A stretch of 39,189 nt of DNA from Zygnema circumcarinatum (Eukaryota; Streptophyta; Zygnematophyceae; Zygnematales; Zygnemataceae), in the NCBI GenBank assembly GCA_037447605.1, contig CM074809.1, positions 4,214,786-4,253,974 on the forward strand. Direction: 5' to 3'. The notes below the pieces were generated by a model. That model saw only the letters and a program-made list of their open reading frames with translations. It was not told the origin of the DNA and did no database searches. How positions within the stretch are numbered: the first letter of the stretch is position 1; each line of letters starts with the position of its first letter. Positions 11,433 to 23,000 of this stretch are shown one piece after another. A program made the position numbers and the translations under genes.

Positions 11433-13646
11433 TCAGCCCTCTAAGGGTGCTGGCTCGAAGCGGAGAGCCACTCCGTTCATGCAGTAGCGCTTTCCCGTTG
11501 GCTGCGGCCCGTCGTCAAACACTGCCACGCCCAACAGATTACTGTCTCAAAATAGGCTTGACAGAAAAGGTTTTCCACTGGATCGAGGTCGATCTACGCA
11601 CTTAACATAGTTGCACGTGCCGTTGAATTCTCCTTGAACCAAAACATCCAGTTATTTAGTCCAGTCTTCTCAAAACATAGCTTGACTGCCAGAATAGAAC
11701 AGGCGCAATACGCGCCGTTCGGAGCGAGCAACACATGTACCACCCAATACAAGCTGTTCCTAACTAAATCATCACACCACCAAGTTAAATGCGAATTGAA
11801 TTGCAATTGAAGTACCGTGTTCGGCCTCCAGTTCACTAGCATCTTCATTGATATCTCATCACTAAAAACCCTCTTGTCTAACCTGTCTCCTTATTACCAA
11901 TCATATTATGATTTTGACAGTTTTTCCACAACAATACTTACCACCTCCACCTTAAAAAGCCCGACATGCCGCCCCCCNNNNNNNNNNCCCCCCCCCCCCC
12001 CCCCCCCCCCCTTTTCCTACCCATGTCCTTTGCCTCGCTCACAACTCACTAAAGCCAACAGTCCCACAATGATAGCAGACCCAGAGGCAACCACATAGAC
12101 TTCTGACCTCCCATTTTAGCTGTTTCACGTAAAAACGTACCATGACCGAGGTGTGACTTGCAGTTGTTGCATTGAACCTGATTTCCATCAACCCAACCCC
12201 TGTTTTCCATCAATGACGTTTCCTGAATGTTCGCAGTAAGCAAACCTTCTCGCCTTGGAAAGGGGATGTCTACTTCCTTTAATTTACTGTAATGACTACG
12301 ACCAAAAGTCGACTCCACGACTCTTGAATTGCCGCATGCCACAGCAGAAGTGGCTCATGTTTTCCTCCGTGACATATGAAGTGGATGCAGTCGGAATGAC
12401 AGTGATGAAAAAGTACCGATACTTATCAAGAGCATATTTCTCCTGATGTATTCAGGGGCTCTGGTTGGCTTGGTATTGCATGGCGAATGGCCTTCTCAAC
12501 CTATTGGCAAAGCATCGCAAACTTGCAGGATCGAAGACAAGGCCAGTGGAGTCATGTTGAGCTACCGTTGAGAGCCATATTCATGTGTAAATCGATGTGC
12601 AGACGAGACACAAGCCTGGAAACAAGCAGGACCATTTCAACCGACAGCGAGCGCTGCGGACGGCGGCACCTCTGTTCGCGGGTGGAAGGGGACTGAAAGG
12701 TCGGGCCGCGCGTCCACACTGCCGTTCAGGGCCGCAAAGAAGCTCGGCCAGCCCTGCAGGCCCGCTCTCCCAGCCAGCTGATGAGGAGAAAGAGCTGCGC
12801 GACTCATCTTCATGTGCTACGGAGGCATGAGATGATGGAATCTCCTCAAAAAGCGGTTCTAGACGCCACACAGTGAACCTTGCCAACAACTTTACATCCG
12901 GATGCAAGCACAAAAGAAGCCGACTTTGACCCAGAAACTCTGCCGGAGTATTTTTGGCTGCATGTGCTTGGGTCCCTTGAGGACACTTTACAGTAAAGAG
13001 GGAGACGATTCCTACAGTGCCGCTGTCATACTTGGCTTCGGAAGAAAATAATGGATTGCTGCACGAATGACAATGGTAAACTCCAGCTCGTTTTTCGTAG
13101 TACAGAGAACTGGCACACGCCAATATGTCCACAAAGTCACGTTGTTGCCACAGATTCCAGGGAACATCTCGAGAAAGCCAATCGCGTGAGTGTGAGTTCG
13201 TTCGCAAACAAAATCTTGACTTAAAACGCAAATTTCTCAATTCGCTCAAAAAAAGCAGGCTAAAAAGGACTTTTAGCCGCAATTTTCGAAAGAAAGGTCT
13301 GCTTTCATTGCGACGATAAATGACAAAACTGCTTAAAGCAAAGAATTGCAATAGTGTAGAGTGTGCGCGCTTCAGCTGGCGCAAGATGCGGCGCTCGCTC
13401 GCTCGCTCGCTCGCTGCAGGAGGGAGGGAGGGCGCGCTGGCTGCACCTGCTGAAGGGGTGCTCTGTGTGCACCGGGCGGCCCTCTCCCGCCCGCGCGCCC
13501 GCAAGGGCCCCTCGCCCTCGCCCTCGCCCTCGGGCCTCCTCCGCGGCGAGGCGGAGGGAGAGCGCGAGCGCGGCGGCGAGCAGCAGCGCCGCCACCGCCG
13601 CCCCGCGCCGCCGCCCCCCGGCCCCGCCCACGCCTGCGGCCGCCAT
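11433..13646 (-). CDS. MSRB: Methionine-R-sulfoxide reductase B
   Basis: Five exons in transcript order: 13646-13447, 13109-13016, 12753-12670, 12177-12141, 11521-11433 (TGA), all GT-AG with matching phases; 167 aa. MsrB reduces methionine-R-sulfoxide in proteins using thioredoxin. Seen directly: [18 protein letters not shown], zinc-binding CHSC (Cys80/83) and CNNC (Cys129/132), the signature [33 protein letters not shown] with the catalytic Cys152 in RYCMN, and NGVALRFE. The usual RYCINSAAL reads RYCMNGVAL. Upstream of TEHPF the normally conserved LTPEQYxVxREKG segment is hardly recognisable. The N-terminus is basic (GGRRR), then ~20 hydrophobic residues ([19 protein letters not shown]), which suggests a signal peptide, anchor or organelle leader. 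An in-frame Met at 13691 is possible. The fourth intron holds the 10-N gap. The start codon overlaps that of PrxQ. Confidence 0.93.
11972..12012. other. Assembly gap in a poly-C tract
   Basis: Ten Ns at 11978-11987 sit between a short C run and more than 20 Cs, within an MsrB intron. The true length is unknown. The window itself also begins with a run of 11 Gs, so homopolymer G/C appears to have limited the assembly. Confidence 0.95.
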
Positions 13647-13647
13647 G
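13644..13647. promoter_or_regulatory. Overlapping opposite-strand start codons (CATG)
   Basis: The tetramer CATG provides ATG for PrxQ on the plus strand (13645-13647) and ATG for MsrB on the minus strand (13646-13644). With both starts as inferred there is no intergenic DNA, so each promoter must lie in the first exon or intron of the other gene: GC-rich tracts at 13390-13640 and 13720-14020, including a (CGCT)n run near 13390 and a CT run at 13800-13840. Confidence 0.55.
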
Positions 13648-16188
13648 GCTGCGGCCCGCCCCGTCCCCGCGCGAGGCGAGGGAGGCGCCAAGAGGAGGAG
13701 CGGCGCCGTCGGAAAGTGAGAGGGCGCGCGCGGGGCCGGGCCGGACCGCGCAGGACGCGGGCAGGCGTGCCTCCCTCTCTCCCCCTATGTCTCTCTCGCT
13801 CCTCTTTTCCTCTCTCTCTCTCTCTCTCTCTCCCCCCCCCCGCTGCAATGTTCGCCTGCGCGGCAGTGCCCGCCCTCCCCCTCCCCCTCCCCTCCCCGCC
13901 GCCTCTGCGCCATGGCGCCCGCCTCGTGCCCACCGCGGCCGCCCTGCGCGCCGGCCCGGCCCCTCACGCCCCCGCTGCGGCTCCGAGGTGGCGCTCTGCC
14001 GCCACCGTGAGAAGGCCGCCCGCGCAGAGGGCCTCCGCCAGGGCGTCGACGGCGGAAGAGGGCCTCCTGCCCTCGCTGGAGCCGCTGGAGAGCGAGGACG
14101 GCACGCCTGTTCTCCTCAATGTCCGCCTTGCTGCTCTGCTGCACCTCCACTTTCCCGGAATATCTCCTCTCACAAGCCTCATACTTTGCGTTGTTTTGTC
14201 CAACCTGGCGATTGTTTTGTTCTGATGTGCAAGGGGGTACCACATTTCCGTGTTCAATCTCTGTCGTACGTGTGGTCTTAAATGGTTTTCTGGTAAAGCA
14301 ATCCGGAATTTTTTTCTGGTATAAGTAATGTGAGAAGAAGTTTAAAAGTGGCACGCTTCAATCTTTTTTAATGTTTCACCTGTGATCATTGTGATCCGTT
14401 TTCAAAACGAAGAGTCGATCTGCAGGGGAATAGGAACTGGAGCGACATTTTTGTTAACGTGCCCGCTGATTGATCTCTGAAACACGTATATGCGGTCCTG
14501 TATAAGGGATGGAGAAAAAAGAAGCAACTCGGTAGTGCATAGATGTCTGCAGTATGGTTAAAGTGGACTGATATATTGCGGTGGTGTAGAGGTGATGGTG
14601 AGGACCCCCTTAGTAGGGAAGCAAGCATCCATCATTTGGACCGAGCAGCATGCAGCGGTGAAATGGAATTCGCTTTTGCGTGGGAATGGGCAACCAGGAG
14701 GAAGTGAAAGGAAGCGGAGTTCTCTTATTTACTTACCCGAAAGCTGACAGCAGCGGATGTACGAAACAGGCAATTGCCTCCCTCCCTCACCCCCTCGTTT
14801 GGTGCATCTGACACGCGTGCGGCTCCCGTGGAGTGAGGACCAACTAGTCCAACTCTTTCCAACTGTGGCAGGTGGCTTTTTGCACTTGCAAACAAGATAA
14901 ATCCTTTAGTTTGGTTACATTCAGGGAGGACATTCGTGTCCATATTGTTAAGGACATTTGCATTAATTTAACTGAACAGAGCTGGTGGAATTTGTTGAAG
15001 TGCACAACGGAGAATGGTGGGGTTGCCAGGCTTGCGGGTTCAACGATGCCCGTCAGCAGTTTGCGAACGCAGGCTACAAGATCTTTGGCATCAGTGCTGA
15101 CACACCAGCAGCTCAGGCTGCATGGAAAGTGAAACAGAAGTATGAATTCACTCTTTTGAGTGATCCATCACATAAGGTATGAGAAAGTCCTATTGTAGGC
15201 TGCCAGCCCTTGCAAGTTTCAGACTCGTTAGACGCTCAATTCCCGTTTTGAGAACTTAGTTTTACGACAGGGGATATTTAAAACAGCAGATTCGTTATGC
15301 CTATCGTGCTGTCTGCATTACAATCAAATCCACAAAACTTATAATTCGTGTGCAAAGAACTACTGCGTCTTGAAGGTCACCTTCATACTCCGTCAAAGGT
15401 TATCTAGTAGGGGACCAGAGTCGATAGCAGGTTTCAATAGTCATACAAGGGACAAATATTTCCCCTGGACAGTGTAGCTTGAGCTATCTTCGTGAAACGT
15501 CCTCTTCCAGTCCGGCAACTTGGTACGATGTAGAAAGCAGCAAGTTGTCGAGTACACTCAGACCAAGGCAGCGTACTAATGGGGCAAAGGTGGCCATTGG
15601 GTGCGTAGCAGGCTTTGAAAGCTCTGGGTGTATCGGACGGCACGAACATCACAAGGTGAGCAGTCACACAGTTCCACGTGCGCTAGTTGGACATTGTATG
15701 CGTTGACCATTCACACATTTCCTCGAAAGAAGACAAAACACAAGTTTGCCCATCCCGTCATTCTTCAAGGTCCATGCTATGCTTTTGTTGCCGTTTAAAA
15801 CCAAAGAAAATCGCAAATCAAGCGTCTGCTGGATCATGGATTGAACCCGCTGATCCTGCTGCGTTCCTTCTTTTCCTACTGCTTCATAGTCTGCCCTTTC
15901 TTCAATTCCCAAGACCAGTTCCGCAACCCCTAGGCAACCTCTGGTGTTATAGAGAGGTTAATCTTTCGCAGGACGAATATGTTATGTTTGCAAACGTAAA
16001 ATCGAAGCATGGGTGACACAGTAAGGTGACCTTTCCTGTGTTGCAGATCCCACTTTTTGATTGAGAGGGGCGGCAAGATCCTTGATGCCCGCATCGGTGT
16101 CAAGTCGGGGGATAGCGTTCCGGAAGCGCTGAAAACCATCGGGACAGAGACAGACAACCTATCGAAGGGTAGTTTTTTGGATGCTTGA
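13645..16188 (+). CDS. PRXQ: Peroxiredoxin Q / BCP-type thioredoxin peroxidase
   Basis: Six exons: 13645-13715, 14030-14120, 14698-14769, 15030-15176, 15612-15655, 16047-16188 (TGA); 188 aa. It reduces H2O2 and organic hydroperoxides using thioredoxin. Signature: EDGTPVLLN, then VLLFTYPKADSSGCTKQ joined to ACGFND, placing peroxidatic Cys75 and resolving Cys80 five residues apart as in the atypical 2-Cys Q/BCP class. GISADTPAAQAAW, FTLLSDPSHK, ALKALGV, TRSHFLIERGGKILDARIGV and a C-terminal VPEALKTI follow in family order, and resemble the nuclear Dot5-like branch as well as plastid PrxQ. The usual TPGC reads SSGC; Ser can replace Thr in the PxxxT/SxxC motif. The third intron (14770-15029) starts with GC: the conserved TKQ|ACGF junction fixes the site. 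The N-terminus is short, basic and Ala-rich (AKRRSGAVGK), so location (plastid or nucleus) is undecided. Confidence 0.93.
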
Positions 16189-16835
16189 TGGTTCCTTTCT
16201 GTGTTAGATTCCTGTGAACTGTAACGTGGTTATTTTTTGTGCAGGGAATTGATATTTTCTTAGGAAAATGGATGGCATACATTAGGGATGCTGTGGCCCA
16301 TTTCACGTTAAAGTTTTGTTGGAATTTACAAAATGATGAAACGAGCCAAATGCCCTAGCATCAACTTGGAGAACAGGTGACTTCCACTATGAATGTGCGG
16401 ACTGGCTGAGGCACATTTTTGCACGTTGCGCGTGAACCACAGTCGTCAGCACAAGCAGTTGCGTGTTTTGTTCAATGATTTGCCTACAGACACAAGTAAT
16501 TCAAAAGTGAAACATTTGTGAGCATTTGCGTTGAAGTCAATCGTGGATTAGCGCACTATCGATGGTGGTGTCGTTCCAAAGCACATGCTTTAGACACTTT
16601 CAAACCTTTCGCACTACCCACAGTAGCTTCTGCCGCCTTGTTATCTGTATCTTTAAGCGTAAAAAAATGCTACTTACGGTGGAGGCTGTTGAATAGTCTC
16701 AAGAACCCAGAGAATGCATTGGAGGAGTAATAAGCAAAAAACTGCCGAGTTGAATTCAGGTATTGAGTGTTGCACAATGGCATTGTCAACGACAAATACC
16801 CACATCAACAGGTGTGTTCATACTTCTCATGCTTT
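16189..16835. other. Convergent intergenic spacer
   Basis: Spacer between the PrxQ stop and the LUC7 stop. It has the PrxQ TGTAA motif at its left end and no recognisable gene. Confidence 0.65.
16220..16224 (+). terminator. Candidate TGTAA polyadenylation signal, PrxQ gene
   Basis: TGTAA starts 32 nt past the PrxQ stop codon. Motif-only evidence. Confidence 0.4.
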
Positions 16836-19599
16836 TCAGGCTCTTTCTCTCTCCCTTCGCCGACTATTTCCCTCCCTATCCCTGTCGCGGTGACGATCCC
16901 TATCTCTCCGATTGTCCCGATCTCGATCCCTGTCCTTCTCCCACTGGCGGTCACGAAGCCGGTCCTTGTCCATCTCTCTCTCTCGATCTCGAAGACGTTG
17001 ACGTTCCCGTTCCCGATCAGAGTCACGCCCAGGTCTCTCTCGTTCCCTACTTCGACTGCCACAAGGTAAGGGCAAACACAATCAAGAAGACTGGATCAGC
17101 CAATCACTCGAACCACCTTTCAGCCTGGTTAAGGTCGCTATTGTTAATCTGTGTCATACATCGCATTGTCAGGGAAACAATCAGCTAGATGAATGCGGCG
17201 TTGAATAGTATCCCACACTTCATACAAGGCGTAAAAAGACAGTCGAGGAGTACCTTCTTTCTCTTCTCGACTCTCGCTCCCTCTCACTCCGTCCGTTCTG
17301 TATGGGGCACATGCATTCATGGTCAGATACAATCAGAGCTCCTCCTCCCCTTAAATGCTTTCCTCAGATTTCCTAAGTTACTGCTCTCTATCACAGAGTC
17401 TCCCAGACATGCACGCGCTACCCTGTTCTCTCGGCTGGGGGACGAGGGAGGAACTCCTCCTAAACAAAAGACAGTATTCGATGACCCTCCACTCATCCAC
17501 ACATATATTCCCCTGTCACACTACTCCAGGCTCCATTCATGCTTGCTCACTCTCTATACTACTCTCTATGTAACTCTCTCCCTCTGTATCCTTTTCCTCC
17601 CTCAGAATCCAAACACAGTGGCATATGCTTGACGCCCCCGTTCTGGCTTGCTTCACTATGATGCCTTCCGGGACGAACGTTCAGAGGCTTGACATTTGAA
17701 TTATAAAAAAATATTCCCCGCACACCAGGTCTCGACCTGTCGCGCCGGGAAATATCAATCATAGCATGATGGCGTTCTCCCACTCGCCTAGATTTGCCCT
17801 GCTCTCATACTTGCCCTTTGCATCATGCACCTCCTGCTTGGGGAACCTGCTTGCCTATGCCAGTCGTGTTGCTTAATTTTCTTAAACAAACCCTTTTGGA
17901 GTGAACATGGAACATAAATCTCACTCTCTCTTTGGTGACCGAGTCCGGAGCGCCTTCAACTTCAGTGGCGTTCCTCTCTCCGTTGGAGACTTGAGTTGAC
18001 CCATCGACGGGACTAGGTGCATCTTTCCGTCGGCTCTCCCTTTCAGCTTCGCGCTTTTTACGAAGTTCAGCGGCCATTTGCCTTATTCTATAGTATCCCT
18101 GGCAGGCATACAAACGAAAAAGAGCTGTAAGCGACTTCCTATGTAATTAAGACAACGTTTCTAAGCGAGCTGACTGACTGGAGCAGCTGACTATCTCCGT
18201 GAAGGAAGGTACACTCAATCCCATTCAAGATTTTTTTTTTTTTTTTTCAAGAAAATTAACTAGAGAAGAGAATTTTCACTTCAGTCTCAACTCGCCACAG
18301 GTATTGACGCTGAGGTATGACGAGTTCAAACCGAAAACCAGTACAAGAGTTGTGCTTTTGGTAAGTATTTGGATGAGAAAGCTCCTACCAAGTGCTGCTT
18401 TCCTTCTAAATGGGAAGCCAAACGCTTTTCAGTGTCGGTTGAAGCCTGCATTGCGCCACAAACTTCGCAGACTTGCATGCGCTTCTCTTTTTCCAAAACG
18501 GAGGATACAGCAAATTCCGGTATCACAGCGCGCACCAAGGCATCCTTCTCCTTGTTCAGTGTATCTACCTACGAGAGCTAACACGTCCACCGCGCTAGTC
18601 AATAAACAAGTCGAAACGAAGATGTTTAAGGTCAAGCAGACGTGCTAATGTCCACACAAACAAGACGAGTATAGTCAAGCAGGCATAAGCAGCGTGTGCA
18701 TGCTGCCAAAACACATGGCAAAAAAAGTAAAATGCCACACACGATCTAAGGCAGGATAGTGATTTACATAAAAACTGGCACATGATAGCAGAGAGGTAAG
18801 TGGCAAACACCACCTTTGCCATCGTCGCCTGCGCAAGGTCCACCAATCCGTCTTCTCCCTCTTTTTCTGCTTGCTTCAAAAGCGCTTGCACTTCCATAGC
18901 TATACCAGATATGCGATCGCTGTTTGCCTTCGCCTGGTCTGTAAGAGGGAGCTCCTTGTCAAGCCGTTCGTGACAACGCTTTATTTTTCTGCACAGTAAA
19001 GAAGCTCGTGCAACGGCGACAATGTTTTCAAATAGGATATCTCAGAAACGCATAAGAAAAACGCAGTTACGGTAGCAGCAACCCAACAGTATGGCTTGAA
19101 AGAGAGATTTTGTCAAATTGATAGCCAGGAAGTGTATGAACCTGAAGCCCGCCTACCTTTCCAAGTCTGCGATTAGGCGATCCAGATATTGCAGCAGCTC
19201 ACCCTCATAAACAGCAACTTTGCTGGACTTAAGATAGTCCTCCCGCAAGTTGTCATCATGTGCTTTTCCGCATGGCCCTAAATCACTCCTTGTGTTTGGA
19301 AAAAGGTCATGAGGACAGAAGGCGGCCAAATGATAGTGGCAAACCTGTCAAATACTTCCGGGAACTCATCAGCGCTGCAGGTCAGGTTACGTCAGGCTGC
19401 ACCAGGAGCCTGTAGCGAGCGACCAAGGATAGCAATGAGCCCTTGCGTCATAAGAGCCCGGCATCACTCGCAAGAAAGCAAGCGGAAGCAGCGAGCTGAC
19501 CTCGGGGTCGTCATAGCGCAGCTTCTTCTTCTTCTGCTGGTCGAGAGGGAGGTCGCGGTCCACGCCCATGAGCTCGTCGAGCAGCGCCTTGTTGTCCAT
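16836..19599 (-). CDS. LUC7: LUC7-like U1 snRNP splicing factor with RS/RD-rich tail
   Basis: Eight exons in transcript order: 19599-19501, 19344-19157, 18988-18814, 18568-18389, 18098-17925, 17798-17724, 17297-17254, 17055-16836 (TGA); all GT-AG, phases agree, 384 aa. LUC7 proteins bind the U1 snRNP and help select 5' splice sites. The start fits the family: ALLDELMGVDRDLPLDQ. The first zinc finger is VCHYHLAAFCPHDLFPNTRS followed by DLGPCGKAHD (about residues 35-63); then a coiled region (YLDRLIADLER, RKIKRCHERLDKELPL). The second, C2H2 finger is VCEVCGAMQASTD ... RLASHLEGKQH (about 187-213), followed by GYYRIRQMAAELRKKREAE. The tail from about residue 273 is rich in SR, RE and RD (RDRDRDRDNRRDRDRHRDRD), typical of spliceosomal proteins. 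An upstream open frame exists but is low-complexity, so MDNKALL is taken as the start. The gene is divergent from SMG1. Confidence 0.96.
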
Positions 19600-20084
19600 C
19601 CCGCGCGCCCGAAAGGGCAGCACCCTGCATCCGCCTCCGCCTCCGCCTCCGCCTCTGCCGCCCTGGCAATGGCCGTGGCAGTGGCAGTGGCAGCAGCGCG
19701 GCAGGGAGGACAGAGCGGGCAGAGGGGCGGCGAGGGAGCGAGCGAGCGAGCGCGCGCGCAGAGCAGGGCTGCTGCGGCTCTTGCTGCTACTGCTGTTGCT
19801 GCGTCGTCGTCGTCGCGGCGCCGGACCGGTCCGGCCTCGCTCCCAACAGCGAAGCGAAAAGAAGGGACGCGCGCCCGCCGACGGGCGCCGCGGGGGAGGG
19901 AGGGAGGTAGGGAGGCAGTGAGGGAGGGTGGGAGGGAGGGGCAGGGAGAGCCCGCGGGGGAGGGAGGGAGGTAGGGAGGCAGTGAGGGAGGGTGGGAGGG
20001 AGGGGCAGGGAGAGGGAGAAGCGGAGGGGGAGGGGAGGTGTGGTGGCATACTGCAGCGTAGCGCCCTTTCGCCCTCCCTCGACC
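19600..20084. promoter_or_regulatory. LUC7/SMG1 divergent promoter region with a 64-bp duplication
   Basis: This 485-bp GC-rich spacer lies between two start codons pointing apart, so it should hold both promoters. It contains a CCTCCG run near 19630-19660 and two near-identical purine-rich (GGGAGG) 64-bp copies, about 19889-19952 and 19953-20016. The G-rich plus strand could form G-quadruplexes. No TATA box is evident to me. Confidence 0.6.
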
Positions 20085-23000
20085 ATGACCATGGCACGAG
20101 CGGGGGCGGATGGGGGAGGAGGAAGAGCGGGAGCGGATGCGGCCAAGCTCGATGCGCAAGGCACGGAGCAGCTGCTGGCCTGGGCGCTGCCTCAGCTCAG
20201 TGACGCGGGGGGAGGGGGAGGAGGAGACACCGGCGGGGCCGCTCTGGCGCTTGCTGCGCTATGCGACCTGGCGCTGGTGGGGTCTGCTGTGTCCGCCGCG
20301 CACGTGGATCGCACCTTGGAAGTCTGCCAGGCGCTTCTGGAGGACGAGGCAACACCTCCTGCCCTCCTGCAGCCGCTGCTGCGTCTGTTGGCAGCGATCG
20401 CCTTGCATCATTCTGACAGCATGCAAACCCGCTTCGAGGACATAGTAGACCTGTTGCTGGGTTGGGCGCTCGAGCCCAATATCTCTGCTTCGGATCACGT
20501 GCTCATATCCCGCTGCTTCTTGCATTTCCACTCCCTTTGGGCGAGAAAATTCCACATGGCCCAAGGCCTTCTCAGCAAGCTTCTCGGCGACATGGAAGCG
20601 CTTGCTAGTGAAGCCATTCTCAAGCTTCGACGGCTGGAGGCTTTGACCGCGTGCTTTTGCGCAGTCCTACAGGCCACGTGGCAGGGCCTGCAGACATCCG
20701 TAGAACCAGCGGACCGCGCGCCTTCCCTGGTTCAGCAAACAGGTGTGATGCTCCAGCGCTGGCTCGCCTGTGCCTCCACAGTCGCAGCTTCTTGCTCAGT
20801 AGCCGCACCCACTTTCGCACGTTCGCCTGTATGGCTCGCGCACCTCTGTCAGTTGCTCAGCACTTTTGCGGACATTCTTGGGACGCAGCTGGCCGCCAGC
20901 TACCTGCCTTTGCTCGCCTGCATTGAGAGCTATCTCGCACTTGTAAAGAGCAAAGCGAGTGACCTCATTCTGCTGCTGAATACCAATGTCCACCTCCTTG
21001 CTGTCCAAGGAATGAGCCTGCCACTTTCAGCACTCCGTCGTCTCATGTCGCCTGATGGACCCCTTTTTCACCTCCGCTTTCACAGCAACCGCACATTGGC
21101 TGGGAGAGTCGCGGCAACTTATGGGCACTTGCTATGTCATCCTCAGGCACGGATAATTCTCGTCGAGGAAGTTAAGGGCTTGTTGCGAAATTTGTATAGC
21201 TTTCGTTTGAAAGACAATATAGAGTTACCAGCTAGTCTTAGGGAGGACGGGACACCAATCGGCGAGACAGAGCTGAATATTCAGCAACTGTCAGAACGGC
21301 AAATTTTAGCTTCAATTAAATTTAATGTTAGGGCGCTGCTCGTGCACCTGATCGAGAGTACCGCAGCCAATGTAAGGCCGATTGGACCCCCTAGCGCTCG
21401 TGAAGGATCCAAACGTGACAATGCCGCATCAACTAGGAAGTACAGCCCTTCTTCAAGTATGTTGATCCCTTGTTTGCGACTGTTTCCGGAGCTGACACCA
21501 GCACATCCGGGATTGCAAGTTCTGCTGCTGCAAGCCATGCGCCAAGTTAAGCTTCACATTATTGATTGCGGAGCGATCTTGAGTAATTCACAGAAGTTGC
21601 AAAGAAATGGAACAGAGTTGACCGAGGAAGATAAGCCTCCGAATGAGCTTGAGAGCTTGAGTAGCTGGGTATTGGTTAAGGCCTTGCATAGCTCCGCTCC
21701 TCTACCTGCGAAGTTAGAAGCACTAGACTGGATTTCTCATTCTGTAGGCGAGTCCAGCACAGCTGATACCAGTAACAGTAATGGTGTACCGAAATTTGTG
21801 CGGACTAGTTTTAAAGCTCTTGTATCTGCTTCTTGGGATAAGGAGGCAGTGATTCGTGAAAAGGTGGCTGCTACAAGCCTGCTTCTAGTAGAGAGGGACC
21901 TTCTACAACCCAATCAATTATATTTACTGGCTTCAGCTGCATTTCAAAGGCAGGCAGACACGGAAAGCAGTGTGCGGAAGGCATTTGGTCAGGTGCTGGC
22001 TGCCTGTGCTCCAGCTGCTTTATGGCTGCAGGAATCGTTACAGCCAGGTCCTTCGTCTAGTCTTCTTGGAAAACTGACTTATCCATCATGGCCGGTGACG
22101 AAAGACACGGTAAAACCACAATTGTTGGTGGCTGTGCTGAATTTTCTCGCACAGCGTCGTGTGCCCTATCCACCCAATTGGCTGCAAAGGCTTCTTCATT
22201 CTTCTTCCATTTCACACGTAACTTCCACATTGGGAGACACTCCTAGCCATGTAGCGCACTCACTGGTGGACTCTGGCAAAGATCCTCCAGATGGGTTGTT
22301 GGTGGATACGATCATCACCAATAATAGCACACATGCTGCCTGGTTGGCCATCCAACAAGCAGCTCAGCAGTGCGTTATGGCTCGTTTACGAACTCATTTG
22401 GGTGGTCCATCAGCAACATTCAGTTCTTTGGAAAGAATCCTGCAAGATATATCGCAACAGTGCATGAGTGAACAGGGAGAACGTGATTGTGTGGGAACGG
22501 CGAACGCTTCGGCTGCGCTTTTGCCTATGCGGCTTGTACCTGAATTCGTGGATGCTCTGGAACGTCATGTCTACAACGCTTATGAAGGCTGCACGGGATT
22601 GCCAGCAGCTTCTCAGGCAAGCACAACCTTCTTCATGGCCAACCGGAAAGTATGTGAAGAGTGGTTTGGGCGCATGCGTGAAGCGGTCCTCCATGCAGGC
22701 CTTGCCGTGCACAGCCCCAGTGTGGCCCTTCGCGCAGGCGCCCTCCGGCTGCAGGACCTCCGCTCGCTGGCCGCTGCCGCCGCCCGGGCCGCCGCGCACC
22801 CTGAGGGGACCGCGCCGATGCTGGCCCGCATACGGCAGGATGTGCAGCACGTTCTGCGCCACGTGGCGCTGGCTATGTATCGCTGCAGAGACCGGGATGG
22901 CTTGGTGGGATTGCAGACATGGGCTGCGGCCTCCCTGGGAGGACTGCTGCAGGACTGTGGGATGTCGTACGAGGAAGGGAGCAATCCATATGGCTCTCTG

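Noticed and set aside
12581-13933. A 450-codon open frame on the minus strand
   Set aside because: It reads through MsrB introns and GC-rich sequence. Only the MsrB exon 2 portion is in the true frame, and conserved motifs require splicing.
19387-20097. Long N-terminal extension of LUC7 on the minus strand
   Set aside because: The extension is Pro/Ser/Leu low complexity from the GGGAGG repeats; the family start MDNKALLDELMG lies inside it.
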